A stretch of DNA of 64,000 nt, from contig JAAONU010000016.1 of the NCBI GenBank assembly GCA_012932295.1, positions 19,125,530 to 19,189,529 on the forward strand. The letters run 5' to 3'. The stretch is from Cyclina sinensis (lineage: Eukaryota; Mollusca; Bivalvia; Venerida; Veneridae). Shown in pieces: positions 38,524-50,760 of the stretch. Below the pieces are notes generated by a model. That model was not told the DNA's origin. It ran no database searches and saw nothing but the letters and a program-made list of their open reading frames with translations. The position numbers and the translations under genes are program-made. Position 1 is the stretch's first letter; the number at the start of each line of letters is the position of its first letter.

Positions 38524-39828
38524 CTGAGAGTAGCAGACATCTGATTCAGCACTGGCTGAGAACAACCCATCACTGACAATTCCACTTCAACTCTGGCAAC
38601 CTAAAAAAAGATTTCTTGCATGTTACGATTTTTGAAGTCATATGTCAAACAAAATCACAGCTGTAATACACTGCAATACTGATAAAAAGCATCAGGAAAT
38701 TACAATCGATTCATAAATTTCATATCAAATTAACAAATCTTGGTGATTCAGCAACTGAAATATAAAGGAATTGTTACAGTCATACAAGAAACTTTTCCTT
38801 TCAGTCATATTATACAGAAAATTACCTTCATTACTTTGAAGACCCTGAATCATGCTGGGATCAAAATATTTTGTTAAGCATCTATGAGTTAGTCTAACAT
38901 TTAAAAATGGTAAAGTCAAGAGATTAAGTGAAAGTAAAACCCTACCTGCACATACCTTTATATTTTGGGAAAAGGCAGATACCATGCCAACTGGCAATCT
39001 CTTGATCTCTTCCATGAATGTAACATGTGACAGTAATGCCATCAGAGTGATGAAGTCTAAGGTTTGAAAAAGAGAAATTTGTTGTCATTCCCAATAGCAA
39101 AAAAAATTAAAAAATATGAAATTTATACAGTTTGTCCTTAATGATAATTACCTACATTATAATGAACTTACATGTAGATTAATTCATCAAGAACTATCAC
39201 ATACCATATTTAAGAACAGCCAAGGACAACATTTCTAACAAGGGCATCTCATGGATCCCAAAAAGGGTTAGATTTTCTGATAGTAAAAGAATCTGTCCAT
39301 AAAATCAGGGGCTGCATATTTCTATACTGGCAAATGTAATTAGATTTCTTTCTGCACAAATTTCTATGTACAAATGGGTATACTTGCCACTTTTTATGTC
39401 ATGTTTCGAAAACATTTAAATTCCTATGTTAAAGCAGCTCTTTCACACTTTTGATGAAAAAAAAATGAGTTCCTTCTCAAACACATTCTTTCAATCACAT
39501 ACAGTCAAAATTCTTATACACAAAACAAGTGAAAATTAACAAAGAATTTTGAGAAATCTGATCAAATATTTGAACTTTGGTTTTATGGCATTGCAACATT
39601 AGGCCTTTATTGTTAACATCTATACTGTTTGTCAGCAGAGTATTATTTTTAAAAAAAAACAGCAAAACATTATAAGCATCTATGCTGAAAACAGATTTTA
39701 CTGATCATTCATGACTTATTTTAATTATCTAAACTTTTCTGACGGGATTCAATTTCTGTGAATGAGCTGCTTTAAACTCAACAAATTACTTACCAGATTT
39801 TCCACATTTCTCCTGTTCTTGAAATGAA
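38524..39828 (-). CDS. Three spliced exons of an unrecognised gene (partial)
   Basis: Exons at 39794-39828 (35 nt), 38956-39056 and 38524-38600 join in phase: SFQEQEKCGKS|D, FITLMALLSHVTFMEEIKRL through SAFSQNIK, then VARVEVELSVMGCSQPVLNQ and MSATL plus two bases. Acceptors GTGGCAG, CCTTAG and TTTTAG and donors GTAAGT, GTATGT and GTAATA are all canonical. The encoded stretch is about 70 aa. I do not recognise the family. Upstream exons were not found and probably lie beyond the repeats or outside the window. The 3' continuation is unresolved: a terminal exon may start near 38079 or be the candidate at 33233. Confidence 0.6.
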
Positions 39829-42052
39829 CTGCCACAAAAATAGATGTCACCAGGCTAAATCTCTCCCATAGCTGACTGCATAAACTGTCAGAATAAACCA
39901 AGAGTTGTATTGAAACTTTATTTCGCTAGTAAAGATATGCAAATGTATCATAAACTGATGTGCAACAGTATGTGGAATCACATGATCAGACATATCTTTA
40001 AGCAAAGAGCATGTGCTATGACTAACCAGAAATGAGAACAGTAACTGCATTAAACAAATACCAGTAGTGTCAAATTGCTGCTTGTTACAAACAGTTTGGC
40101 TATAAATAAATTGTTCTTATAAATTCAAAATGAAAAGAAGTAAAATAGAATTCAAGTCTTTAAATTTTGAAATTTTTCTTTGCCTTAAAGATTGTTATGA
40201 TCATGGGATTCCACAGTATTTGTATCTGGAAAAGAAAGGTAAATAACATTGTTATATCAAAACACAGATTTATAAATAAACCAAGTCAGGCATCATACAA
40301 GAAAGCATAAAGTCAACACTTTGTCTGAACAGACCAACATCAGGGGCTTAAAGAGTTAGGACCCTCATGAATGAAAGGTAGTTTCATACATGAAAGCCAC
40401 ATGGAACGACCCCCTCCACCGAGTGGACTGAAGTTCACGACACACAAACATCAATGTGAACACCTCCATGCATCTGACCATAAAATTTCTGCCAAGGAAA
40501 TGTTCAATCACCTACTGATTGAAATTACCACAAAACTTTCAGGTATCTGCACATGTGCAATTTTTCACTTATCAGCGGTTTGACACACTCAGATGTGGAA
40601 AAACCCATGTAAGTCCTTTTTGGGACAACAGCTTCACATTATCTATTAGGGCTTGATTCACAAACCCACAAGTCCCATCATGTTTGTTTAGATTGTTTCC
40701 AGACTTTTTTTCATACATAAAAATAATGAAAGTAGTGAAAGTTATATGCAAGCCATCTCCTAAATAGCTGTTAATGTCTTCAAGCTCTAGTGAAATCGGC
40801 AAAAATTGCCAGATTCCATGCTTTTGACATTATGCAAACGTCAGAAACAAATACCATTCCTGAAAATGGACACCAATAGGATTTTCCCACATGGGAGATA
40901 ATCCAACAGTAACACAGTGCTGTGTTTTTGTTTATGTTTTGTTTTTTTCAAAGGAAAACTTGATTTCTGTTCAAAACTTAATTTCTGTTTGATTTTCTGT
41001 TAAAGGTAAATGTATTGGTTGCTAGCTTGGTAAGTTAAAACATTCAGAGCAAATAGAAACTATGATTTGGAGTTAAACTGTGTAATGTTTATATATCATA
41101 TACCTTCAAAATTGTATGGAAAATTGCCTTTTATGACACTGGTTTCAAGGCAGTCTTGTGAAAGTGCTCATTAGAGTCCGAAAATTTAAGTTCAAAATAA
41201 TGCAGAAATGTAACTAATATAGTAACTTGTACTTGAAAAAGTCAATGTCATTTCATTAGACTTTGTCCAGTCTTGCACCAAGACCTCAGTATTTTTTTAA
41301 GGAAAGAAAAAAAAATACTATATCAATCACTAAATCTTTTGATTTATTATTATATAACAGTCAAATATGATAAGATTTGTTTAAATTAGAGCTCCAGAAA
41401 ACAAGGGTTTCCATAATGAACCCGGAGTTGGATAAATTGCCTGGCTATGAAAATGTCTATACCCCATTTTTTTTTCACAAAAGTAAAGTTTTTCATTTTT
41501 GAAAAAAATATAAGCAAAATGATACATATCCTTGCATCCCTCTATAGCTATTATTTTACTGGTTTCCCAAATAGACTTTTTTCAATAACACAGGCAAGGA
41601 TCTGATTGTGATGTATCCATATATCCTTCTAGGTAGCTATTTACCAGTTCCCCAAATTGGCTACAGTAAGAACTCATGATGTGGGCAGCTCAAAAATGAC
41701 TGGGCAACTCAATATTGTGTCCTGATTGATCCTAATGTAAATAAATGTCCACAAAACTAGAAAATATGAGCAACTCGCTTTTGAGAATTGCCACCAGAAG
41801 GTCAGTCTGAAAAGCCCACTTTCTTATAAATTTAAACTTGCTACTAAGACCAGGTTGAAATTGTAAACAACAGTCCCTAAAGTGGCATTTCTTACACAAC
41901 AGTTCTTGTCTTTAAAAATGACTGTATGTATTTTACCACAACAGCATGCAAAAGGAAAGTTGTTTATTTGCAGACCACTAGCGATTTATAATTTTTGATA
42001 TTAAAGCTATGATAACAATTTGAACTAGAAATGGTCTTTGATTGAACAAAAA
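39829..42052. other. Non-coding stretch, nothing recognised
   Basis: Short ORFs (40371-40583 +, 40572-40802 -) show no family resemblance and no splice context. Diverged duplicates of CATCCTTCTAGGTAGCTATT-like sequence occur near 41540, 41630 and 43385. Confidence 0.5.
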
Positions 42053-42793
42053 CATATGTCTCCCCCCAGCCAGTTGCTGCAGGCAGTATTGAATCAGACG
42101 ATTGTAAAATTTGACATTAAACCTCCAAGTGTGACCTTGACCTTGAGACACCGCACCCGCAAAGTGGGTTCTGCATGTCTCCTTGATGAGGTGAACATCT
42201 GACCCAAGTTTCATAAAAATCCCTCAAGGGCTTTTGAAGATACAGAGCGGACACGATTTTGTGGCATTTGACATTTAACCTCCAAGTGTGACCTTGACCT
42301 TGAGACACCACACCTGCAAAGTGGGTTCTGCATGTCGCCTTGATGAGATGAACATCTGACCCAAGTTTCATAAAAATCCTTCAAGGGCTTTGGTAGATAC
42401 AGAGCGGACACGATTTTGTGAAGGACAGATGGACAGACAGACAACCGGGGGAAAAACAATATGTCTCCCCCGATGAGGTGAACATCTGACCCAAGTTTCA
42501 TAAAAATCCTTCAAGGGCTTTTGAAGATACAGAGCGGACAAGATTTTGTGGCATTTGACATTTAACCTCCAAGTGTGACCTTGACCTTGAGACACCACAC
42601 CTGCAAAGTGGGTTCTGCACGTCGCCTTGATGAAGTGAACATCTGACCCAAGTTTCATAAAAATCCTTCAAGGGCTTTGGAAGATACAGAGCGGACACGA
42701 TTTTGTGACGGACAGACAGACAGACGGACGGACGGACGGACGGACAACCAGGGGAAAAACAATATGTCTCCCCCATTTTTGGGGGGAGACATA
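42053..42793. mobile_element. GGAC-tailed TIR element with tandem 150-250 bp copies
   Basis: The left tip CATATGTCTCCCCCC and the right tip GGGGGGAGACATAATT are inverted repeats. The interior repeats CTCCAAGTGTGACCTTGACC and GAACATCTGACCCAAGTTTC, with microsatellites GACAGACAGACGGACGGAC before the right end. An internal CAATATGTCTCCCCC at about 42457 suggests a nested or fused copy. Confidence 0.75.
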
Positions 42794-42959
42794 ATTGATC
42801 ACACTAGCAGATGAGCACTATTTATCTGTCAATTAGAGGAATATAGGTGACAATTATGATCAGCTCAATTTACTATGAAATTTGTTAGTTGCCAGTTTTG
42901 CAAGCAACAAAAATTAACTTCATCATTTTTCATTAAATCTTCTGCAATGACACTGTAAA

Positions 42960-43345
42960 TTTCCTGTAAAGCTTATACTTGTATATGTACCAAATTTTCA
43001 GTATGAGTTGGAAGAAAAAAAAAGAACTTTCCCTGAAAGAGATTTTTTTTTCTTTTTAAAGAGAAATTTGTTTTTTGTTGGTTTCTTAAATGAACAATTG
43101 CTTAGTCTTGAATAATTTTGTTTAAACTTACTCAGTAGTTCAAGCTGAACAAACTCCCCACATAAGAGCAGGCTATGATAGATAAGACAGTGCATGGACA
43201 ATAGTACTAAGGCGAACATTCCTTGTAAGCTGGAATAAAGACCAGGGTCATGAAAACTCAATAATAAGACCAACTTCAAATTAAAGACCACCTTGCTCCA
43301 GTCCCATTGGTGGTCTTAATATCAAGCTTTTACTGTATATATAAA
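42960..43345. repeat. Dispersed repeat B, copy 1
   Basis: Contains CTTGTAAGCTGGAATAAAGA, CCAGGGTCATGAAAACTCAA and GGTGGTCTTAATATCAAG. It matches 61765-62150 in inverted orientation, poly-T/poly-A tract included. It is non-coding. Confidence 0.75.
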
Positions 43346-43819
43346 CGACAGGGCAATGCATGCTTTGTGATGTAGACGCCTATCCTTCTAGGTAATAATT
43401 TTCCAAGTCTATGTTTGGCAAACTGGACTGGTAGCTCAGTCACACTTCAGTGAATTTTTTCTTCAGCACAGGGTACCAAGTATACTCAGTCATAGTATCA
43501 ACCAGACAGTAAAGTCACCAACTTGACTCATTAGCACAGTCTACCCATGAGTCTCTACAAAAACCACATTTTGCACCTTTGGCTGACGAATAAACAAGTA
43601 CATGTACATTAATATGATAAATGTGTGTGGAAATGTTTGTTTTTCTTAACTTGTACAAGCTCGGCTTGAAACTTAGTATGAAGTAAAATTTCAGCAGTCA
43701 ATTAGTAAAAGACAGAGTCTGCAAATTAATGCAAAGGCAAGTTCAGAAACAATTATTAAAACATAGCAGTGAATGAGGTAATGGATATTTCAGTCAATGA
43801 GAAATGGTAACTGATTCAA

Positions 43820-45110
43820 TTTATTGATTGATGTGACAAAAAAGTTAAGACTGCCTTTCTGCCAGTGGACAACCTTCTTGAAGACTGAGTCTGCAAATGC
43901 AACAGCAAGTTCAGAAACAATTATTATTGGAAGGATTTGGATAAGAGACTTAACAACTGGTATGCTAAATGGGGTAGCTGCTAAACGTAGACCAATTGCC
44001 ACTGAATAGCTTTGGCTTACACTGATACTTTAGCTGATGCAGCATATAAAGCTAGTAAGCCAGAACAGCTTTGGCTTGTTCAGTTGTGGAAAATATTTAA
44101 AAACTCGATTCAAACTGAAATGAAATCGCAGCAGCTAACAACAATATTTGAAAGTGAAATGCCAGTGCCAGGTTTAAAATCTTTGTCAGACAAGGTGGCT
44201 TTCTTTCAGCAAATCAATACAAGCTTTTCTGAATGAGCATCCAACAGTCTTACAGGCTCAATGTGTTACAAACTTCAATATGTTGATGCTACATCAGTCG
44301 GACTACCTGAGAAAATTAGCAGCTTTAAATTTGTGAGTGTAGTGGATATTATAGCTGGAGTACTTCCACATTTTGATATACCGAGTAAAACCTTCCGGGA
44401 AGGAACTGTTGGCTCTTGCAAATAAGTATTCAGTATAAATGTATAGCTCCTGTTATAAATCAGGTTAAGACCTAAAGGAAGGTGGCTGATTAGAAATTTA
44501 TGCTACTGAGGAAAGGTAGTATACAGGAAATGCAAGAAGTATACTGATGCACTTAAAGCAAATACTGACAGTAGATTTGATGAATCCTAGCCAATATTGT
44601 CAGCATTTTCAAAATTTACTCCAGACCAGTTGTGATAAAAAAATTAGAAACACTTGCAAACCATTCTGAAGTTGATAGTGGAGAACTTGAGGCTGAATGG
44701 GGAAAATCAAAATATGACATGGCAAACTGGAAGATGTAACAAGAAAAGTTTACACAAAACCAGTTCCAACAAAAGATTGTTCAATAAGAATATTTCTACA
44801 AATTCTAAGAAGTATAGCTTATGTCATTTCGTCAACCACCATTTCTAATGCCTAGCCACAATTTTGGGCAAGTGCTGTGAAAAGGACCAATGACAGGTTG
44901 TGATGAAGTTTGGAAAATGACATATGCTGTAAGCACTGATGCAAGTGAGCATTAATGGGCATGAAAATTAATAGAATATGCATTTGGATGGAAGCAGGAT
45001 AAAGGTCAAGGTTGCTGTATAAAGAAAATTTATAGTTAATCTGCTTGAAAACAGAAAAAGATGTTTTACTGAAAATGAAAACAATGGTGGACCATAACAA
45101 GTTTTACTTT
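43820..45110 (+). pseudogene. Decayed protein-coding relic, possibly transposase
   Basis: Short open stretches look protein-like but are split by stops and frame changes: PEQLWLVQLWKIFKNSIQTE, VPGLKSLSDKVAFFQQIN, VGLPEKISSFKFVSVVDIIA, QEMQEVY and ETLANHSEVDSGELEAEWGK. The pattern recalls the C-terminal half of domesticated hAT-like transposases, but no diagnostic motif is visible, so the family assignment is a guess. Confidence 0.35.
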
Positions 45111-46647
45111 TGAATGGTGAGCAATAAAGTCAAGACATGACATGGGTAAAAAGAGCAATATAGTATTCCAGTCAGGAACAGAAGTCCGAAAGACAAAAAG
45201 TATTTCAATGAAATAAAATTTGCAGCTAGACTGAAAATGGCCTGCTTGTTGTTGAAATCCTAAAATATTTCAAGAAACAGACAACTACAAAATATATAGG
45301 TACATGACAGCCTTCCAAATGATATTCTGAAAACTGCTTATGACTTTAACATGCCTCAGTCTGCAATACAAATGATAGCTGAATGTTACTAATTATAGCA
45401 ATCACAGTCAGACAGCATATACAACATGTACATGCATATCCATAATTATGCTCCTGAAGTTAAATAAAAATTCTCCTTTCTTTTTTTTTTTTCCTTTTTT
45501 TTCAAGTTAAAAGAGTAAAATGTCATGAAAAAATTTCAATTCTGATAAAAAGTAATTCTGGTGTTGTTTTTGTTCATACAATAGGAATTTTCAAGCTCTA
45601 GGAAACAACTGTTTTTAGATGTAAAAACTAAATTTATTAACCCAGAGTAATGTCAGTCAGTTTGTCTATGACTCATATATCATATTTTGTTAATAAGTAT
45701 ATTCAGACAGTTGCCTGTTATCCCCTATACTTAACCAGAATGTAGCCAGTTTCAACAAGGACTTGTATTTTGTTTTCAGTTATTAGATTGGGTATTACCA
45801 ATATACTGAACATTTCCAAAAATTTTCCACAGGAAGGATATGACTTATTTTTCAGTTACAAATATTGTGTTATATCTATAGCAATATAAGAACAGAGCCA
45901 CAAAGAATCATGTGTACGTATATATTTCTACATTTCTGACAACAAACTTAGATGAAACATAAATTACTCTTATTAGCCTTTTACAACTAGAATATTGGCT
46001 CTTGAAATACTCTGCACATAACACATCTGTGACACTGGAAAGAATCTGAAATTTAGTTTCTCAGTTTTAGTTTTGTTTACTTTTTCCATGAAGATACCTT
46101 CATTTTTGCTTGGTTAACATTCATGCTCATAGCGCAATGTCTTCTTTGTATACAGAAACATTTATTACCATGCCACAAAGATGCTCACAAAAAGTAATAA
46201 AATATACTTAGGTATGACATTCAATGCAAAAGTGCACAATTTTTCACAGCAAGAACTTAATAATCTATTAAAATAACACACTAATGCCACTTCACCCAAA
46301 AATTCTTTTCCTTACTCTTTAAAGTGGACAGAAAGAAATATATTTAAATAAATTTCAATAAAAAGGGATAGTTTGAGGATGCTACGATCAATTCAAAGAT
46401 ACTATCAAATACTGCAAAACAGTGAACAAGAATTACAAGATGCCATTGGCATAAAAATAAAACACAGTGATTTCCAACACTTAACAAAGAACATACTAGC
46501 TATTTCATTCAATGTCTGAATATACAAAAATCAGAAGAAATTTAAAAAAATATATGAATATATGCTAAAGTCTCTACAAAAGCCAAATAAATTTTCCTAG
46601 GTGACAATTATTTAAAAAAAATCTATGGTGACACCCTAAAAAAAGTT
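45111..46647. other. AT-rich intergenic DNA, nothing recognised
   Basis: Apart from a T-rich run near 45480-45505, no gene, RNA or repeat could be supported here. Confidence 0.55.
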
Positions 46648-47040
46648 AAAGCCCTGAAAAGGGCATTTGAAAGTAGATGCCCTGAAAAGGGCAGTTGGAA
46701 GTCAATGCCCCAAAAAGGGCAGATGAAAATAGTTGCCCTGAAAAGGACAGTTGCAAGTCAATGCCCTAAAAAGGGCAGCTGAAAGTAGATGCACTGAAAA
46801 GGGCAGTTGAAAGTCAATGCCCTGAAAAGGGCAGCTGCAAGCCAATGCCCTGAAAAGGGCAGTTGAAAGTAGATGCCCTGAAAAGGGCAGCTGCAAGCCA
46901 ATGCCCTGAAAAGGGCAGATGAAAGTAGATGCCCTGAAAAGGGCAGTTGCAAGCCAATGCCCTGAAAAGGGCAGCTGAAAGTAGATGTCCAGAAAAGGAC
47001 AGTTAAAAGTCAATGCCCTGAAAATAGTAGTCAAAAGTCA
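46648..47040. repeat. 28-bp minisatellite of GCCCT-GAAA-AGGGC hairpins
   Basis: About 14 tandem units. Each carries the inverted repeat GCCCT/AGGGC around the loop GAAA, separated by AGTTGAAAGTAGAT or AGTTGCAAGCCAAT. The copy at 46987-47000 reads GTCCAGAAAAGGAC, in which both arms changed and pairing is kept. Two related copies lie at about 47137-47182. Confidence 0.9.
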
Positions 47041-47189
47041 TTCAAACTGGAACTAATAGTTGCTAAGTATCTTGTCTACTATCTTCACAGCCAACAACAG
47101 ATCTATCACATGTTTAGTTCAAGTTCAAATCAGAAATGCTGAAAAGGGCAGCAGTTGAATGTCAATGCCCTAAAAAGGGCACTGGAAAA

Positions 47190-49668
47190 GTCATATGTTT
47201 AGCACTATTTAAACTGTTGGGTGTAAACAAAAGGTTTACACTGACACTGAATCATTATGGTAAGACCCCCCACACTCCCTCCCACCACTAGGAAGAGAAA
47301 AAAGAACTATTTGATGTTATTTAGATTAGCTGTGTAATGTTCTTTGTTAAGATTTGGCCAATCATTTGTATGGCAAGCAACAGAATTTAGTCTTGTTGAA
47401 CACCAAGAATTTTAACATAGGAGATCTGGTAGAAATGTACTGTTTTGATGATAAGTAGTATTCTTGTTCACTATTTGTACGCTAGAACTCCAGATCCTTC
47501 ACACAAATGAGATAAAGCAGGATTTCTTTCATCATTTTTCAGTTATATTCGTTGTATTAACAATCAAATTATTTTTAATCAACTTTATATTCTATTCTAT
47601 TAGCTCTTAGCAACATATTTTCAAATTATATATGTATATTTAATAATATTGTCATATCATCACAATTTTGACTTACATATAATTTTACATTTTACTTTAA
47701 CATCTTTGTAGCATAATTTAAATGTTTCTGTTATTTGTAACATACATTTTATTATTGCATAACCGACTCAGCATTGCGTGCCTTACACAATGTTTGCATT
47801 TTACCATGAACATTTTGCAAATACAGCATGTTTAATACTCAGATTTATCATCCTGCTCCATGTTGAGTGTCAATCTTTTATTTTGTTAACCATGATATTC
47901 TGTTATACTTAATGCTGACAACTTTATTTCAAAAACTTTAAATGTCACAGATGCATAATACATATATCAGAGTATTTTTTGTGATATGAGGCTCTGAGGG
48001 GTTACCATCAATGCAGGTTGGTTGGAGACCTGTCCTAAACCTATAACTCATAACACTTTTAGTTGCAAATTGTAACTGTTCTTAACATGAACATTTTCCA
48101 CTCTTTATAAATAAGTGTACAGAATGATATTTCATAGCAAAAGCTGACAATGTCAGAGTGACAATAATACTATGTATTGTCAAAGATGTCATATCACCCA
48201 TCATATTGGAAGATCTCAGGTAAGATCAGTATATTAAAGTACATAGATAAAAATGGAAGATGCAAGAAAATATGCATATATGAAACTATGCACTGTGAAG
48301 TAAAATGCAAGGACAATATGAGTAGTTCTTCAGCAAGATTGCTAAAATAAACTCAACCATTTTAAAGAAATATGCTTATTTTAAGAGTCAAGCATACTGA
48401 CTGGTTGTCAAACTTGACCTTAGTTTATGAAACCACTGCATAGATCTGACATATTTATAGTTGTTGACAGTTGTTATCAAAAAATCTTGTTTTTAAGAAT
48501 TTAAAGATTTAATTTCAAAGTAGGGATAGCAGGTACATGTCTAATATACTTGGAAGAAGTACTGACAGAACTAGTAATGGTCTCTGTCCATCTATATCTA
48601 CTACTGAAACTTCAGTCTGCAGCAGAACTGTTACTTAATTTTAATTATCACTGTACTGAACTGAAACTTTGACAGATGGCATTGTTGTTTAGTGCTGCAT
48701 AAAAGTACCATAACTCTCCTAAGGATATCTGCCATTTTCTTCTGTTTATTAAAATTTTGTCTAAAGCATAACTCTGAAATTTTTGATAACTTGACTTAAA
48801 ATTATAGAATCGTTAAATGGTACGGTTGAAAAGTGCAGAATGAGAAAAACTTACATTTCTCATGTTAACCTACAGAGTCATCACCCTTTGCTAGAATTTC
48901 TTAGTATTATTTTTTTCAGCAGCCTAACTGTAACCCTCTGATTTAATGACTTGAATCTCTAATGGGGAAGCAGAGCAGGCCTTATCTTTTTTCCCATTCA
49001 AAATACAGTTTTAAAACTTGAAAGAAAGTTGTATGATTGCAAAGAGATGCATAGAACAAAAGGACTTTAACTCAAATATATTCTTTTCCAAACAAAAAGC
49101 CCTTCAACAGGGACATGGTCATGTCAAATATACATCTCTTGTTGACATTAATATAAACTTAACATGCAACTCACAATCAAACAAATTCCTTAAGTCCATT
49201 TTTACATCAATGATAACTGTTACAATGCCACCTGGAATACCCTCTAAGATAGACAATTAAGGCAGATAACTCATAGAGTCCGAAATCAGCAACCTTGATA
49301 AACTTCCAAGAAACATGCTGAAAAAAGTTATAAATACTTGCCAAAAGATAATTGACAACAGAAATCAAACCTTTTGTGTCATATGCCCCTTCCCGAGGAC
49401 TAAATACCGGTGCATCTACTCAGGATTTTAGAGAAGAAACTGGGTGAAATAAAGATGTCTGGAGATTATACATGTACAATAAAGGAAAGAGCTGACAATG
49501 AAAATTGTTTATAAATGTATGCTCTGAATGTTTCTGAGAAAGAACTGAACAATTACTATCTTCCCACAAACAAACAAATCCAGGATGGTACTGAATAATT
49601 ATGCCAGGAATATTGTAAAGCTCCATTGGAGACTGGACATAAGTCAAATACTATGAACTGGAGAAAGG
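47190..49668. other. AT-rich intergenic DNA, nothing recognised
   Basis: No exon with credible splice sites or conserved peptide was found. The ORF at 49018-49260 has ordinary composition and no recognised motif. Confidence 0.5.
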
Positions 49669-49882
49669 TTAACCCTGAACATGCTGAAATTTTGTAATGG
49701 ATTTGCCCAGCTTTGAATTTGGAACAGTCCATTCAAAGTTTAAGGGATTTCAATACCAAAATACAAAAATGGAGCTACCAACAGTATAGAGCCTGGTCAG
49801 ACTGCATGGATGTGCAGACTGGCCTGGCTCTATACTGGTGGCAAAGGCTAATCACTTTCGGTTCCAGCAGGTAAAGGGTCAA
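49669..49882. mobile_element. MITE family A, copy 2
   Basis: The same 214-bp element in the opposite orientation to copy 1, bounded by TTAACCCTGAACATGCTG and CCAGCAGGTAAAGGGTCAA. A few substitutions separate it from the other copies. Confidence 0.85.
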
Positions 49883-50204
49883 GATATGGAAAATTGTTGA
49901 AGGATTATTCTCAAAGTTAGTCTGAGTTCAATGTGCTGCCCACTGAACAGCCCAGGCAATGTCTCAGGCAGCCAGATTTGGAAATGGAGGAGTATGCAAG
50001 AACAGCAACAAGTACATTGAAGTACTTTCACACTTCAGCATCATGATTTAATCATCTGATGTCATCTAAAACTTGCTGAATATACCAGAGATCAATTTTG
50101 AAGTTCAGTGAGATGGTTGAGTCTCAGCCATGCTGTAAAAATTGTTAACCATATTTAACTTGCCTTGTGCATGTTATTGGTGAAAGAGACCTACTTGGAT
50201 GAAG

Positions 50205-50640
50205 CTGCAAAGCAAACGCTTTTTCTGAAATTGTCGCCGGAAGAATGCTGACAAAATAACGAAATTTCACCTGCGTATTAGGGAATGATATCTCTTGAAA
50301 ACTGCATTTCAATTTTGTAATTTTATTCAGTGTTATCTTCAAAATCTAACAAGCACTGGTAAAAGCAGCGGATAAATGGCACGGCTCTCGTCTGTAGTGG
50401 TTGGTTTTTCTGTAATAGAATCTTTATTTGCCAAAATATTGCCGCCAAATTTAAGTGAAATGTTTGTTATACATACTGCAATAAGTTCCAAGTTTTTTTC
50501 ATTCAAAAAAGTCCTATTAAATAAGTATTTATCCAGGAATGCCAATGGCGGTGTACTGAAAAATTGATGTTTTCCCTCCTTCTCCTTCTAATTAATTCTA
50601 TTTTTAATTGGCACTTGTCTGTTATGATATATGCATTTAA
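50205..50640 (+). repeat. Left copy of the element's direct repeat
   Basis: It starts with AACGCTTTTTCTGAAATTGT, CGCCGGAAGAATGCTGACAA and continues through AGCAGCGGATAAATGGCACG, GTGGTTGGTTTTTCTGTAAT and CCAGGAATGCCAATGGCGG. The same order recurs three times at 56545-58075. It ends just before the zinc-finger frame. Confidence 0.85.
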
Positions 50641-50703
50641 TACATATTGCATGATTCGTCCTCAATTCAAATATGAGTAACGGTTTTCAGAACAAGTAAA
50701 TCA

Positions 50704-50760
50704 TGCCCGAAATGCAGAAAGAGGTATGCGAGGGTGGCTGACCACATTAACAAGGTTCAC
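50704..50760 (+). pseudogene. N-terminal C2H2 zinc finger of the fusion relic
   Basis: CPKCRKRYARVADHINKVH has Cys at 50704 and 50713 and His at 50743 and 50758 (C-x2-C-x9-H-x4-H). It is in the same frame as the recombinase, separated by TAG 50800 and TAA 50884. Confidence 0.65.

Noticed and set aside
42211..42776. Overlapping minus ORFs with MKLGSDVH starts
   Set aside because: They are frames through tandem copies of a non-coding GGAC-tailed element.
46702..47034. 110-codon minus ORF rich in LPFSGH/ALFRAL
   Set aside because: Product of the 28-bp hairpin minisatellite; all frames are open.
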